NCBI GenBank assembly: GCA_016744415.1
Contig: JADGEL010000002.1
Span: 434,001 to 498,000 of the forward strand
DNA length: 64,000 bases
Direction of reading: 5' to 3'
From: Flavobacteriaceae bacterium
GTDB taxonomy: Bacteria; Bacteroidota; Bacteroidia; Flavobacteriales; Flavobacteriaceae
Below the pieces are notes generated by a model. It saw only the letters and a list, made by a program, of their open reading frames with translations, was not told the origin of the DNA and ran no database searches. The first letter of the stretch is position 1. Each line of letters opens with the position of its first letter. Below are positions 55,022 to 63,792 of this stretch, one piece after another. Position numbers and translations under genes: made by a program.

Positions 55022-55240
55022 TTATTTTTTATCCTCAATCAATTTTTTAATTTTTATTGCTTTCTCAAAATGATTTAATTTATGTTTTAATATCCACCAT
55101 TCTGCAACTTCCATCAACAACTTTGGGTAATCATTTTTATTTGAAAAGAAAGCATAAAATGACAATCCTACATTCTCCCCTTTCTTTGCAATTTTTTCTT
55201 CGCAAATATTAATAATTTTTTCTCTTAATATTTTATCCAT
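55022..55240 (-). CDS. Small protein of unknown function in the kynurenine operon
   Basis: A 72-residue helical protein starting [20 protein letters not shown], then GLSFYAFFSNKNDYPKLLME and VAEWWILKHKLNHFEKAIKI. I think such proteins are catalogued as DUF6500, but that is from memory. I start at ATG 55240, which overlaps the aldehyde dehydrogenase stop by eight bases; the frame stays open upstream into that gene with no better start. Three bases after its stop the SDR begins, so tight packing and coupling support it as real. Confidence 0.78.
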   Translation of the reverse strand: MDKILREKIINICEEKIAKKGENVGLSFYAFFSNKNDYPKLLMEVAEWWILKHKLNHFEKAIKIKKLIEDKK

Positions 55241-56678
55241 ATTTAATACACACATTTTTAGGTTCGGTAAAGAAACGTAAAGCTTCAAAACCTCCTTCTC
55301 TCCCTACACCTGAAGCTTTCACACCTCCAAAAGGAGTTCTTAAATCACGTAGCATCCATGTGTTTACCCAAACAATTCCAACTTCTAATTGGTTTGTCAT
55401 TCTCATAGTTCTCTTCAAATCATTTGTCCAAAGTGTTGCTGACAATCCATACTTTACATCATTTGCCAAACTCAAAACTTCTTCTTCAGTATCAAAAGGC
55501 ATGATAGTTACAACAGGTCCAAAAACCTCCTCTTGGTTAATACGACATTTGTTTGTATCGACTTCAATAATTGTTGGCTGCATATAATAACCGTTTTCAA
55601 ATCCGTTTATAACAGCTTTTTCTCCTCCAAACAAAATCGTTCCACCTTCATTTTTTGCAATCTCAATATAATCTAACACTTTGTTCAATTGTTCTTTTGA
55701 AACCAATGCCCCTAAATTTGCTTTTACATCTGATGGATAACTCACTTTTAGTTTAGCCACTTCATTCACAAAATCAGTTTTAAACTTTTCATAAATCGAT
55801 TTCTCTACAAAAATTCGACTTCCACACAAACAAATCTGACCTTGATTGGCAAAGGATGAACGTACAGTAGTTTGTAGCATCTCTTCATAATCACAATCAT
55901 TAAAAATGATATTTGGATTTTTCCCGCCTAATTCTAATGATAGTTTCTTAAACATTGGCGCCGCTACTTTTGCAATATGAACACCAGTTTTTGTACCGCC
56001 AGTAAAAGATATCGCTTTAATATTTGGATGCGCTACAATTGCTTGACCTGTTGAAGTTCCCAAGCCATGAACAATGTTTAACACCCCATTTGGCAATCCT
56101 GCTTTGGTGCAAATATCACCTAATAAATAAGCCGTCATGGGTGTTACTTCACTCGGTTTAGCAACTATGCAATTTCCTGCTGCAATGGCAGGAGCAATTT
56201 TCCAAGTAAATAAATATAAAGGTAAATTCCATGGTGAAATACAACCTACAACTCCTATTGGTTTTCGTAAAGTGTAATTAATTGCATTTTGCCCTACACT
56301 TTCATGACTCTCACTTGCAAACTGAGTTATGGCATTTCCGAAAAATCGAAAATTACTCGCTGCTCTTGGAATATCAACAGACATCGCTAAAGAAAGTGGC
56401 TTTCCATTATCTGTACTTTCTGCTTTTGCAAATTGCACCAAATTTTCTTCTAAGAGTTCTGATATTTTTATCAAAATTCTACTTCGTTCTTCAACTGTAG
56501 TATTTGACCAAGATGGAAAAGCATTTTCTGCTGATTTGTACGCAAATTCAACATCTTCTTTAGATGAATTAGGAATTTGACCATATACTTCTCCTGTTGC
56601 TGGACAATAATTATCTAACCACTTATCAGCAATTGGATTCTGATATTTTCCGTTTATATAATTTTGAATTTTAGTCAT
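55233..56678 (-). CDS. 2-aminomuconate-6-semialdehyde dehydrogenase (aldehyde dehydrogenase family)
   Basis: A 481-residue ALDH. The catalytic Cys lies in [19 protein letters not shown] near 282-300, the catalytic Glu in [10 protein letters not shown] near 250-259, and SFTGGTKTG near 226-234 binds NAD. The Asn of [19 protein letters not shown] is conserved. Context with ACMSD, 3-HAO and aminomuconate deaminase makes it the enzyme oxidising the semialdehyde from ACMSD to 2-aminomuconate. Other aldehydes cannot be excluded by sequence. It overlaps the RidA-family gene by eight bases upstream. Confidence 0.92.
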   Translation of the reverse strand: MTKIQNYINGKYQNPIADKWLDNYCPATGEVYGQIPNSSKEDVEFAYKSAENAFPSWSNTTVEERSRILIKISELLEENLVQFAKAESTDNGKPLSLAMSVDIPRAASNFRFFGNAITQFASESHESVGQNAINYTLRKPIGVVGCISPWNLPLYLFTWKIAPAIAAGNCIVAKPSEVTPMTAYLLGDICTKAGLPNGVLNIVHGLGTSTGQAIVAHPNIKAISFTGGTKTGVHIAKVAAPMFKKLSLELGGKNPNIIFNDCDYEEMLQTTVRSSFANQGQICLCGSRIFVEKSIYEKFKTDFVNEVAKLKVSYPSDVKANLGALVSKEQLNKVLDYIEIAKNEGGTILFGGEKAVINGFENGYYMQPTIIEVDTNKCRINQEEVFGPVVTIMPFDTEEEVLSLANDVKYGLSATLWTNDLKRTMRMTNQLEVGIVWVNTWMLRDLRTPFGGVKASGVGREGGFEALRFFTEPKNVCIKYG

Positions 56679-57087
56679 GTTGCTTTTTATATGCCATCAC
56701 TTTTATTTCTATAACCAAATCTGGATGTGGCAATTGGCGTACTGCTACCGTAGTTCTTGTTGGTCCATTTTCTTTCTCAAAGAAAGTTGCATAGGTTTCA
56801 TTGTATCCTTTAAAATCTTCCATATCAACCAAAAAAGTAGTTACATCAACAACATCATTCAAAGTCGCATTTTCTTCCGTTAAGATATCACGAATATTTT
56901 CTAAAACTGCTTTGGTTTGTAACTTAATATCTAACTTTTTAATGCCATCTACGATTTCAACACCAACATGTGTATTGTCTAATTTCCTAGAACTTGTACC
57001 TGAAACAAAAAGAAAATCTCCAACTCTTTTTATATGGGGATATGCTCCAAGTGGTTTGGCTTTCCCTACTATCGTTTTTCCTTTCAT
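56671..57087 (-). CDS. RidA-family 2-aminomuconate deaminase
   Basis: The 138-residue protein has the RidA/YjgF trimer fold: [20 protein letters not shown] near 14-33, [20 protein letters not shown] near 77-96, and the C-terminal arginine segment [20 protein letters not shown]. General RidA proteins deaminate enamines; the location between the semialdehyde dehydrogenase and kmo identifies it as the 2-aminomuconate deaminase type (NbaF/AmnD-like), giving 2-oxohex-3-enedioate and ammonia. It overlaps the ALDH gene by eight bases and follows kmo by ten. Confidence 0.9.
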   Translation of the reverse strand: MKGKTIVGKAKPLGAYPHIKRVGDFLFVSGTSSRKLDNTHVGVEIVDGIKKLDIKLQTKAVLENIRDILTEENATLNDVVDVTTFLVDMEDFKGYNETYATFFEKENGPTRTTVAVRQLPHPDLVIEIKVMAYKKQHD

Positions 57088-57097
57088 CTAAAATAAT

Positions 57098-58492
57098 TTA
57101 ATGATGCATGGTTTTTGCAATTTTATCATCGTCTAAAATTTCCGACACTTCTTTTTTTACCAACTCAAAAATCTTTTCTATTGATAATCCTTCAACTCTA
57201 TTATTGGCAATTAAATTCAACAATGCTTTATCTTGTGCGTTTCCTATTCTCTTTGCTTCGTTATAACCTATGTCCTCTTTAAAAGTTACCATAGAATATT
57301 TTGAATAATATGAAAACTTCGTCTCCAATTCCATTTCTATCTGGCGCTTTTTCTTGAAAATTGGATTTGCTACATGATCGCGCATTTCATAAAAATTCTC
57401 AACCGCTAAATCTCCGATTGCATCTGCATCTTTTTTACGATCTTTTTCATATTCAATAAGAATTTTACTCCAATTTCCTTCGTGCTTTTTTATGTATTGA
57501 TCTAACACATAAACATCTTCAAAAGAAGCATTCATACCTTGTCCATAAAATGGAACAACAGCATGAGCAGCATCACCAATCAACAATGTTTTTCCTTTAT
57601 AATTCCATGGATTGCATTTAATAGTTCCTAAATTACCCACAGGATTATTCTGAAATTCTTCAATCAAATTAGGCATTAATTCAAGTGCATCCGGAAATTG
57701 TTTTTGGAAAAATTTATTGACTTTTTCATCAGTATTCAACTCCGAAAAACTATACTCTGAATTTTTATGTGGCAAAAACAACGTCACCGTAAAACTACCA
57801 TCTAAATTTGGTAATGCAATAAGCATATATTCTCCACGTGGCCATATGTGCAACGCATTTCTATAGGTTTTAAATCCACCCGATTCGGTTGGAGGAATGC
57901 TCAATTCCTTATATCCATGCTCTAAAAATTGTTGAGAATAACTAAATAATATTTTACGCTGTAAAAACATCTCTTTTCTTAAAATAGATCCTGCCCCATC
58001 AGCTCCAAAAATAATAGTTGCGTTGATTTTTTCTTCTACGCCAGAAATATTATCAAAACAACCTACTGTATTATTTTCAAAATCAACCGAAGTGCATTTA
58101 CTATTAAACTGCAAAGTCACGTTATCAAATTTCTCAACTTCGTCTAATAATAAACCATTCAATTGCCCACGAGAAACAGAATTGATATACTCTCCATCTC
58201 TAGCGCTATAGGGCGATAAAAAAGTTTCGCCTTCGATACTATGAATCATTCTACCAGTCATCGGAATACACAACGGAAAAACTTTATCAACAACACCTAC
58301 CATTTTTAAGGCTTTAATACCACGGTCAGAAAAAGCTAAGTTGATGGATTTACCTGCGCTGATATCTGTTTTTCGCATATCTGGTCTTTCTTCTCGAAGC
58401 TCAATTTTATAGCCTCTTTGAGCCAATCTTAACGCAAGTAATGAACCACAAAGTCCAGCACCTATGATTAATATTTTATCTTTTTTACTCAC
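57098..58492 (-). CDS. kmo: Kynurenine 3-monooxygenase
   Basis: A 464-residue FAD monooxygenase hydroxylating kynurenine to 3-hydroxykynurenine with NADPH and O2. The FAD-binding ILIIGAGLCGSLLALRLAQR near 7-26, SINLAFSDRGIKAL near 49-62, the DG motif FGADGAGSILRK near 161-172, and GDAAHAVVPFYGQGMNASFE near 306-325 are diagnostic. It lacks the C-terminal membrane anchor of eukaryotic KMO, consistent with a soluble bacterial enzyme. It overlaps kynU by eight bases and is translated next after it. Confidence 0.95.
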   Translation of the reverse strand: MSKKDKILIIGAGLCGSLLALRLAQRGYKIELREERPDMRKTDISAGKSINLAFSDRGIKALKMVGVVDKVFPLCIPMTGRMIHSIEGETFLSPYSARDGEYINSVSRGQLNGLLLDEVEKFDNVTLQFNSKCTSVDFENNTVGCFDNISGVEEKINATIIFGADGAGSILRKEMFLQRKILFSYSQQFLEHGYKELSIPPTESGGFKTYRNALHIWPRGEYMLIALPNLDGSFTVTLFLPHKNSEYSFSELNTDEKVNKFFQKQFPDALELMPNLIEEFQNNPVGNLGTIKCNPWNYKGKTLLIGDAAHAVVPFYGQGMNASFEDVYVLDQYIKKHEGNWSKILIEYEKDRKKDADAIGDLAVENFYEMRDHVANPIFKKKRQIEMELETKFSYYSKYSMVTFKEDIGYNEAKRIGNAQDKALLNLIANNRVEGLSIEKIFELVKKEVSEILDDDKIAKTMHH

Positions 58493-59753
58493 TTATTATA
58501 TTTTTTAAAATGGCTACAAATTTATATACATCTTCAAACGAATTATAAAGTGGTGTTGGTGCTACACGAATTACATCAGGTTCTCGCCAATCAGTAATTA
58601 CATTTGCTGCTGTTAATTTTTGATGTAAAGATTTATCAGCAGATTTAACTTGTATGGATAATTGACATCCTCTTTCATTTGGGTTTTTAGGGGTGATAAT
58701 TCGTATAACACCCTCTCCTAAATCTTTCAATAACATTTCTAAATAACCTGTTAGTTCTTTAGATTTTTCACGTAAACTATCCATCCCCACTTCATTAAAA
58801 ATATCTAAAGATGCTTTTATTGCCGCCATTGATAAAATTGGTGGGTTGCTTAATTGCCAACCCTCAGCTCCTTGCAATGCATCAAAATCGTGACGCATAT
58901 TAAATCGTGTATCTTTATTATGACCCCACCAACCTGTAAAGCGTTTGATGTCTTTTTTATTGGCATGCCTTTCATTAACAAACAATCCGCCCAAACTTCC
59001 TGGGCCAGAATTCATATATTTATACGTGCACCAAACTGCAAAATCAATATTAGAATTGTGTAACTCTGGTTGAATATTACCAACGCCATGAGCTAAATCA
59101 ATTCCGACTTTTGCACCGATTTGATGTCCCAATTCAGCAATTTTCTTTAAATCAAAAAACTGTCCTGTATAATAATTTACTCCACCAATCATTAACAATG
59201 CAATTTCATCAGCATTATCATTTACAATTTTTTGCAAATCTTCTATATGCAATAATTCCTCACCGTCACGTGGTTTCCATTCTAACAAATAATCTTTTGG
59301 ATCAAATCCATGAAATCGCAATTGAGATTCTACTGCATATCTATCAGACGGAAAAGCATCACTCTCTATCACAATCTTATTTTTAATAGCAGTTGGCTCA
59401 TAAAAAGATACCATTGCTAAATGCAAATTTGTCGTTAACGTATTCATAACTACAACTTCTACAGGTTTTGCACCCACAACTTTCGCCATCGTTTCTGTTA
59501 AAAACTCATGGTAAGGCATCCATGGGTTTTTAGCTTCAAAATGCCCCTCTACTCCAAAATTTGCCCAATCTTTTAATTCTTGATTAATATATGATTGTGT
59601 AGCTTTTGGTTGTAATCCAAGTGAATTACCACAAAGGTATATCCAATCATTTCCTTGAGAATCTTTGGGAATATGAAATTGACTTCTATAATGACTCAAT
59701 GCATTATTGGCATCTAACTTTTTTGCGTATTCTAAAGTATTTGTTTGTTTCAA
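58485..59753 (-). CDS. kynU: Kynureninase
   Basis: The 422-residue PLP enzyme splits 3-hydroxykynurenine (or kynurenine) into 3-hydroxyanthranilate and alanine. The WIYLCGNSLGLQPKAT motif at about 37-52, IGIDLAHGVGN near 219 region, and the PLP lysine in WCTYKYMNSGPGSLGG near 241 are diagnostic. The start codon is TTG (59753), because an in-frame stop lies nine bases upstream and the first internal ATG would cut the domain. It is the promoter-proximal gene of the operon. Confidence 0.94.
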   Translation of the reverse strand: MKQTNTLEYAKKLDANNALSHYRSQFHIPKDSQGNDWIYLCGNSLGLQPKATQSYINQELKDWANFGVEGHFEAKNPWMPYHEFLTETMAKVVGAKPVEVVVMNTLTTNLHLAMVSFYEPTAIKNKIVIESDAFPSDRYAVESQLRFHGFDPKDYLLEWKPRDGEELLHIEDLQKIVNDNADEIALLMIGGVNYYTGQFFDLKKIAELGHQIGAKVGIDLAHGVGNIQPELHNSNIDFAVWCTYKYMNSGPGSLGGLFVNERHANKKDIKRFTGWWGHNKDTRFNMRHDFDALQGAEGWQLSNPPILSMAAIKASLDIFNEVGMDSLREKSKELTGYLEMLLKDLGEGVIRIITPKNPNERGCQLSIQVKSADKSLHQKLTAANVITDWREPDVIRVAPTPLYNSFEDVYKFVAILKNIISE

Positions 59754-59774
59754 ATTGTTTTTTTAGTAACTACA

Positions 59775-59802
59775 CAAATTTACATTTTTAAACTGAATAC
59801 AA
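59775..59802 (-). promoter_or_regulatory. Promoter of the kynurenine operon
   Basis: On the minus strand TTG (59802-59800), 17 bases, TAAATTTG (59782-59775), 21 bases before the TTG start of kynU. It overlaps the 3' end of the UbiA-like gene. I see no obvious operator dyad beside it. Confidence 0.55.
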
Positions 59803-60597
59803 AAGCACATACCAAATAATAGGTAATGCTTCTACCAAAAATGAACTATAATATTTTGGTTGATTTGATTTCGAAAACAATAGCAAAACAACTGCAAATA
59901 AATTTATTAAGACCACAATATAAAACTCCATATTCTTTTCTAAATGATAATAATACGTTAAAATCAGAACAGCAAATAGCAAAGACACTCCTATAATTTT
60001 CGCAATCCTCACTCCAAATATCTGCGGAATTGTTTTTAATATTTTACTATCATAATTAATATCTCTAATGTCAAAAGGAAGTGTTATTAATATCACAAAA
60101 AACAATCGCTGTAAAAAAAGGGAGACAACTTGTAATGAAAACTCAATTTTATTTTGAGCTAAAGGAAATAATACAGTAATACCCGCAAAGCAGAAAGCAA
60201 TTACAAAAATTTTAAGACCTGGAATCCTTCTTAAAGAGAAAGCTTTTTTTGGGAGCTTCATTCCGTAAAAAACAGTCATGACTACAAATGGTGCTAGCAC
60301 AAACAGTGCTAATTTTTCAAAACCTATTAGGTAAAACAAACAAAAAATTCCACTTATAAACGAAATTAAAAGAAGGTGCTTTTTATTTTTATAAAACCAA
60401 ATACCAAAAACAGTCTCTTTCAATGGCAAGTCCATAAATCGAATAAAATTATAACTAAGTATGGTAGAAAAAAAGACAAATAAGGCTGTTTCGTTTTCAG
60501 ATATTCCAAATGAAAGCAATGTGATTTTAACAAAACAAAAAGCACCTACTGCGACATGAATATTGCTGAAAATGTAAAAATCGAAAAGGCGCTTCAT
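59788..60597 (-). CDS. UbiA-like polytopic membrane protein
   Basis: A 269-residue protein with about eight transmembrane segments. The second aspartate motif of UbiA prenyltransferases is intact (LPFDIRDINYDS, D-x2-D-x3-D), but the first (SYNFIRFMDLPL) does not match NDxxDxxxD. UbiA enzymes transfer prenyl chains to aromatic acceptors for quinones or related lipids; this divergent member may bind a different ligand. Start is ATG 60597 by homology feel (KRLFDFYIFSNIHVAVGAF); upstream ATGs at 60606 and 60633 are possible. It is upstream of the kynurenine operon promoter. Confidence 0.75.
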   Translation of the reverse strand: MKRLFDFYIFSNIHVAVGAFCFVKITLLSFGISENETALFVFFSTILSYNFIRFMDLPLKETVFGIWFYKNKKHLLLISFISGIFCLFYLIGFEKLALFVLAPFVVMTVFYGMKLPKKAFSLRRIPGLKIFVIAFCFAGITVLFPLAQNKIEFSLQVVSLFLQRLFFVILITLPFDIRDINYDSKILKTIPQIFGVRIAKIIGVSLLFAVLILTYYYHLEKNMEFYIVVLINLFAVVLLLFSKSNQPKYYSSFLVEALPIIWYVLLYSV

Positions 60598-60702
60598 GAT
60601 TTGCATCGAACAAATATAAGAATTGCTTAACATAATTTATCAATTAACAAAAATCCTGTCAATCTCAATTTATTGATCCATAATTTAACAACGTTTTAAG
60701 TC

Positions 60703-60731
60703 TTGAATTTTATCAAAAAATAGTATTTTTG
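60703..60731 (+). promoter_or_regulatory. Promoter of gcvP
   Basis: TTG (60703-60705), 18 bases, TATTTTTG (60724-60731), 23 bases before the start codon at 60755. No glycine riboswitch signature is recognised in the short leader. Confidence 0.65.
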
Positions 60732-60754
60732 ACATTCAAAAAATAGATTCAAAA

Positions 60755-63592
60755 ATGAGAACAGATTCTTTCGTTTTACGACATGTTGGACCACGTAAGT
60801 CTGAAGTAGATTTAATGCTACGAAAAATTGGTGTAAACTCAATTGATGAGTTGATAAATCAAACGATACCTGATGATATTTATTTACCAAAGCCATTGGA
60901 CTTACCTCCAGCTTTAGACGAATCAGAATTTGTAACTCATATTAAAAGTTTAGCTGCAAAAAATAAGCAATTTAGAACCTATATTGGCTTAGGATATCAT
61001 GCTGCAATTACACCTCCGGTAATTCAAAGAAATATTTTTGAAAACCCAAGTTGGTACACTTCCTACACTCCCTATCAAGCAGAGATTTCTCAAGGACGAT
61101 TAGAAGCTCTATTGAATTACCAAACTATGATAGGAGATTTAACCGGACTCGACTTGGTAAACTCTTCTTTGTTAGATGAAGGCACCGCAGCAAGTGAAGC
61201 AATGATTATGCTATTTAACAACAGATCGAGAGCACATAAAAAAACAGGCTCAAATGAGTTTTTCGTTTCAGATACTGTCTTACCACAAACCATTGATGTT
61301 TTAAAAACTAGAGCAACTCCTCTCGGAATTAAATTGATTATTGACGATTATAAAAGCTTTGAGTTTACATCAACAGTATTTGGTGCTATAGTACAATATC
61401 CTACAAAAAATGGTTGCGTAAATGACTATACTAGCTTTATTGCAAAAGCCCATGAAAATGAGTCTAAAGTGGTGGTTGCTGCAGATTTATTGAGTTTAGC
61501 TTTATTAAAATCTCCTGCCGAAATGGGTGCAGATGTTGCCGTTGGCACAACCCAACGTTTTGGTATCCCCCTAGGTTATGGTGGCCCTCACGCAGGTTAT
61601 TTTGCCACTTCTGACTCTTATAAAAGATCCATTCCTGGAAGAATTATTGGTGTTACTGTAGATGCTGATGATAACCGTGCTTTACGTATGGCATTGCAAA
61701 CTCGCGAGCAACATATTAAAAGAGAAAAAGCAACTTCAAATATTTGTACTGCCCAAGTTTTACTAGCTGTGATGGCAGGAATGTATGCGGTGTATCATGG
61801 ACCGGATGGAATCAAATATATTGCTTCTAAAATTCATTCTTTAACCAATACTTTGAATGATGCGGTTAAGAGTTTAGGTCTTTCTCAAAAGAATCAGGTT
61901 TATTTTGACACGCTTCAAGTGAAGGTTACTAATATTCAAAAAGTAAAAGAACTATCAGAAGCAAAAGAAATAAATTTCTTAATGATTGATGATACAACTA
62001 TCGGAATCTCAATTAACGAGACAACAACATTAGATAGCATCAAAGAAATTGTTGAAGTATTGGCAACTGCTGAAGGAAAAGAGTTACCCACAATTCAAGT
62101 TTCAGAAAACTCATCTATTCCACCTGAAATGAAAAGAGCATCTGCCTATATGCAGCATGAAGTTTTTAATTCGTACCACTCAGAAACTGAGATGATGCGC
62201 TATATCAAAAAGCTAGAGCGCAAAGATATTTCACTAACAGACTCAATGATATCATTAGGCTCATGTACAATGAAATTAAATGCCGCTTCTGAAATGCTCC
62301 CTTTGAGTTATGGAAGCTGGAATAACATTCACCCATTTGTGCCAATTGAACAAGCAACCGGTTATCAAGAATTATTTAGAGGACTTGAAGCTTCTTTAAA
62401 TGAAATTACAGGTTTCTATGCAACTTCTTTACAGCCAAATTCTGGTGCTCAAGGAGAATATGCTGGGTTGTTAACTATTAGAGCATATCATGAATCTAGA
62501 GCAGATAATCACAGAAATATTTGTTTGATTCCTTCTTCTGCGCACGGTACAAATCCTGCATCAGCAGTAATGGCAGGTATGAAAGTAGTGGTTACTAAAT
62601 CTATGGATAACGGTAATATTGATGTTGATGATTTGCGCGAAAAGGCCGAATTGCACAAAGATAATTTAGCAGCATTGATGGTAACTTACCCTTCAACACA
62701 TGGTGTATTTGAATCATCAATTAGAGAAATTACGCAAATTATTCACACCAATGGTGGTCAAGTTTATATGGATGGCGCTAATATGAATGCACAAGTGGGG
62801 TTGACAAATCCTGCAACAATTGGCGCAGATGTTTGTCACCTTAACTTACATAAAACATTTGCAATTCCACATGGTGGTGGTGGACCAGGAGTTGGACCTA
62901 TTTGTGTTGCTAAACATTTAGCAGAATTTTTACCAAGTAATCCAATTATTAAAACTGGTGGTAAAAATGCAATTACAGCTGTTTCATCTGCTCCTTGGGG
63001 ATCAGCTATGGTTGATATTATTTCGTACTCGTACATCAAAATGTTAGGAGCTAAAGGATTAACAACTTCAACCAAATATGCGATACTAAATGCCAACTAT
63101 TTAAAAACAGCTTTAGAAGAGCATTACTCTATATTATATGCTGGCGAAAGAGGAAGAGCTGCACATGAAATGATTGTAGATTTTAGAGAATTTAAAGAAA
63201 AAGGAATTGAAGTTACTGATATTGCGAAGAGGTTGATGGATTACGGATTCCACGCCCCTACACTCTCTTTTCCTGTTGCAGGAACTCTGATGGTTGAACC
63301 AACTGAGAGCGAAAACAAAGCAGAATTAGATCGTTTTATTTCAGCGATGGTTTCAATCAAAAAAGAAATTGATAATTTTAATCCAGAAGATTCAGTTTTA
63401 AAAAATGCACCACATACTCAAGCAATGATTACTGCTGATGTTTGGTCACATTCATACTCAAGACAAGAAGCGGCATTTCCTTTAGAGTATATTAAAGATA
63501 ATAAGTTTTGGCCACCTGTAAGAAGAGTGAATGATGCCTATGGTGATAGAAACTTGGTGTGTTCTTGTAATCCTATTGAGGATTATATGTAG
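60755..63592 (+). CDS. gcvP: Glycine dehydrogenase (decarboxylating), P protein
   Basis: A 945-residue PLP enzyme, both halves fused as in proteobacterial and Flavobacterial GcvP. The N-terminal half (RHVGPRKSEVDLMLRKIGVN; YHAAITPPVIQRN; PYQAEISQGRLEAL) is degenerate, and the C-terminal half binds PLP: the lysine lies in LNLHKTFAIPHGGGGPGVGP near 706-725. It decarboxylates glycine and passes aminomethyl to the H protein of the glycine cleavage system. gcvT and gcvH are not in the window. It has its own promoter and precedes rplS by 200 bases. Confidence 0.96.
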   Translation: MRTDSFVLRHVGPRKSEVDLMLRKIGVNSIDELINQTIPDDIYLPKPLDLPPALDESEFVTHIKSLAAKNKQFRTYIGLGYHAAITPPVIQRNIFENPSWYTSYTPYQAEISQGRLEALLNYQTMIGDLTGLDLVNSSLLDEGTAASEAMIMLFNNRSRAHKKTGSNEFFVSDTVLPQTIDVLKTRATPLGIKLIIDDYKSFEFTSTVFGAIVQYPTKNGCVNDYTSFIAKAHENESKVVVAADLLSLALLKSPAEMGADVAVGTTQRFGIPLGYGGPHAGYFATSDSYKRSIPGRIIGVTVDADDNRALRMALQTREQHIKREKATSNICTAQVLLAVMAGMYAVYHGPDGIKYIASKIHSLTNTLNDAVKSLGLSQKNQVYFDTLQVKVTNIQKVKELSEAKEINFLMIDDTTIGISINETTTLDSIKEIVEVLATAEGKELPTIQVSENSSIPPEMKRASAYMQHEVFNSYHSETEMMRYIKKLERKDISLTDSMISLGSCTMKLNAASEMLPLSYGSWNNIHPFVPIEQATGYQELFRGLEASLNEITGFYATSLQPNSGAQGEYAGLLTIRAYHESRADNHRNICLIPSSAHGTNPASAVMAGMKVVVTKSMDNGNIDVDDLREKAELHKDNLAALMVTYPSTHGVFESSIREITQIIHTNGGQVYMDGANMNAQVGLTNPATIGADVCHLNLHKTFAIPHGGGGPGVGPICVAKHLAEFLPSNPIIKTGGKNAITAVSSAPWGSAMVDIISYSYIKMLGAKGLTTSTKYAILNANYLKTALEEHYSILYAGERGRAAHEMIVDFREFKEKGIEVTDIAKRLMDYGFHAPTLSFPVAGTLMVEPTESENKAELDRFISAMVSIKKEIDNFNPEDSVLKNAPHTQAMITADVWSHSYSRQEAAFPLEYIKDNKFWPPVRRVNDAYGDRNLVCSCNPIEDYM

Positions 63593-63694
63593 AGTAGAGT
63601 TATAAAATAACATATTACAAACAACTATTAATTTCTTGCACTATAAGGTCTAATCAACAGGAAAAAGCACTCTTAAAAAAAGTTATCTAAAGTG

Positions 63695-63724
63695 TTGCGC
63701 AACAAAACAAAAGACTTACATTTG
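63695..63724 (+). promoter_or_regulatory. Promoter of rplS
   Basis: TTG (63695-63697), exactly 19 bases, TACATTTG (63717-63724). The transcript would start near 63730, leaving a leader of about 60 nt. Confidence 0.75.
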
Positions 63725-63731
63725 CACACGC

Positions 63732-63778
63732 AAAATCAACCTCTGACGAGAATCGTGAATGTTGGTTTTAGTAAACCA
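63732..63778 (+). promoter_or_regulatory. Candidate autoregulatory leader of rplS with alternative hairpins
   Basis: AAAATCAAC (63732-63740) pairs with GTTGGTTTT (63761-63769), enclosing a small hairpin ACGA-GAA-TCGT (63746-63756). The right arm can instead form TGGTTT-TAGT-AAACCA (63763-63778), 14 bases before the start codon. The two folds exclude each other, as in ribosomal protein leaders that bind their own product. Confidence 0.5.
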
Positions 63779-63792
63779 TTAAAACTATAAAA

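Noticed and set aside
60732-60754. Glycine riboswitch before gcvP
   Set aside because: The leader after the promoter is only about 20 nt and lacks any riboswitch-like structure.
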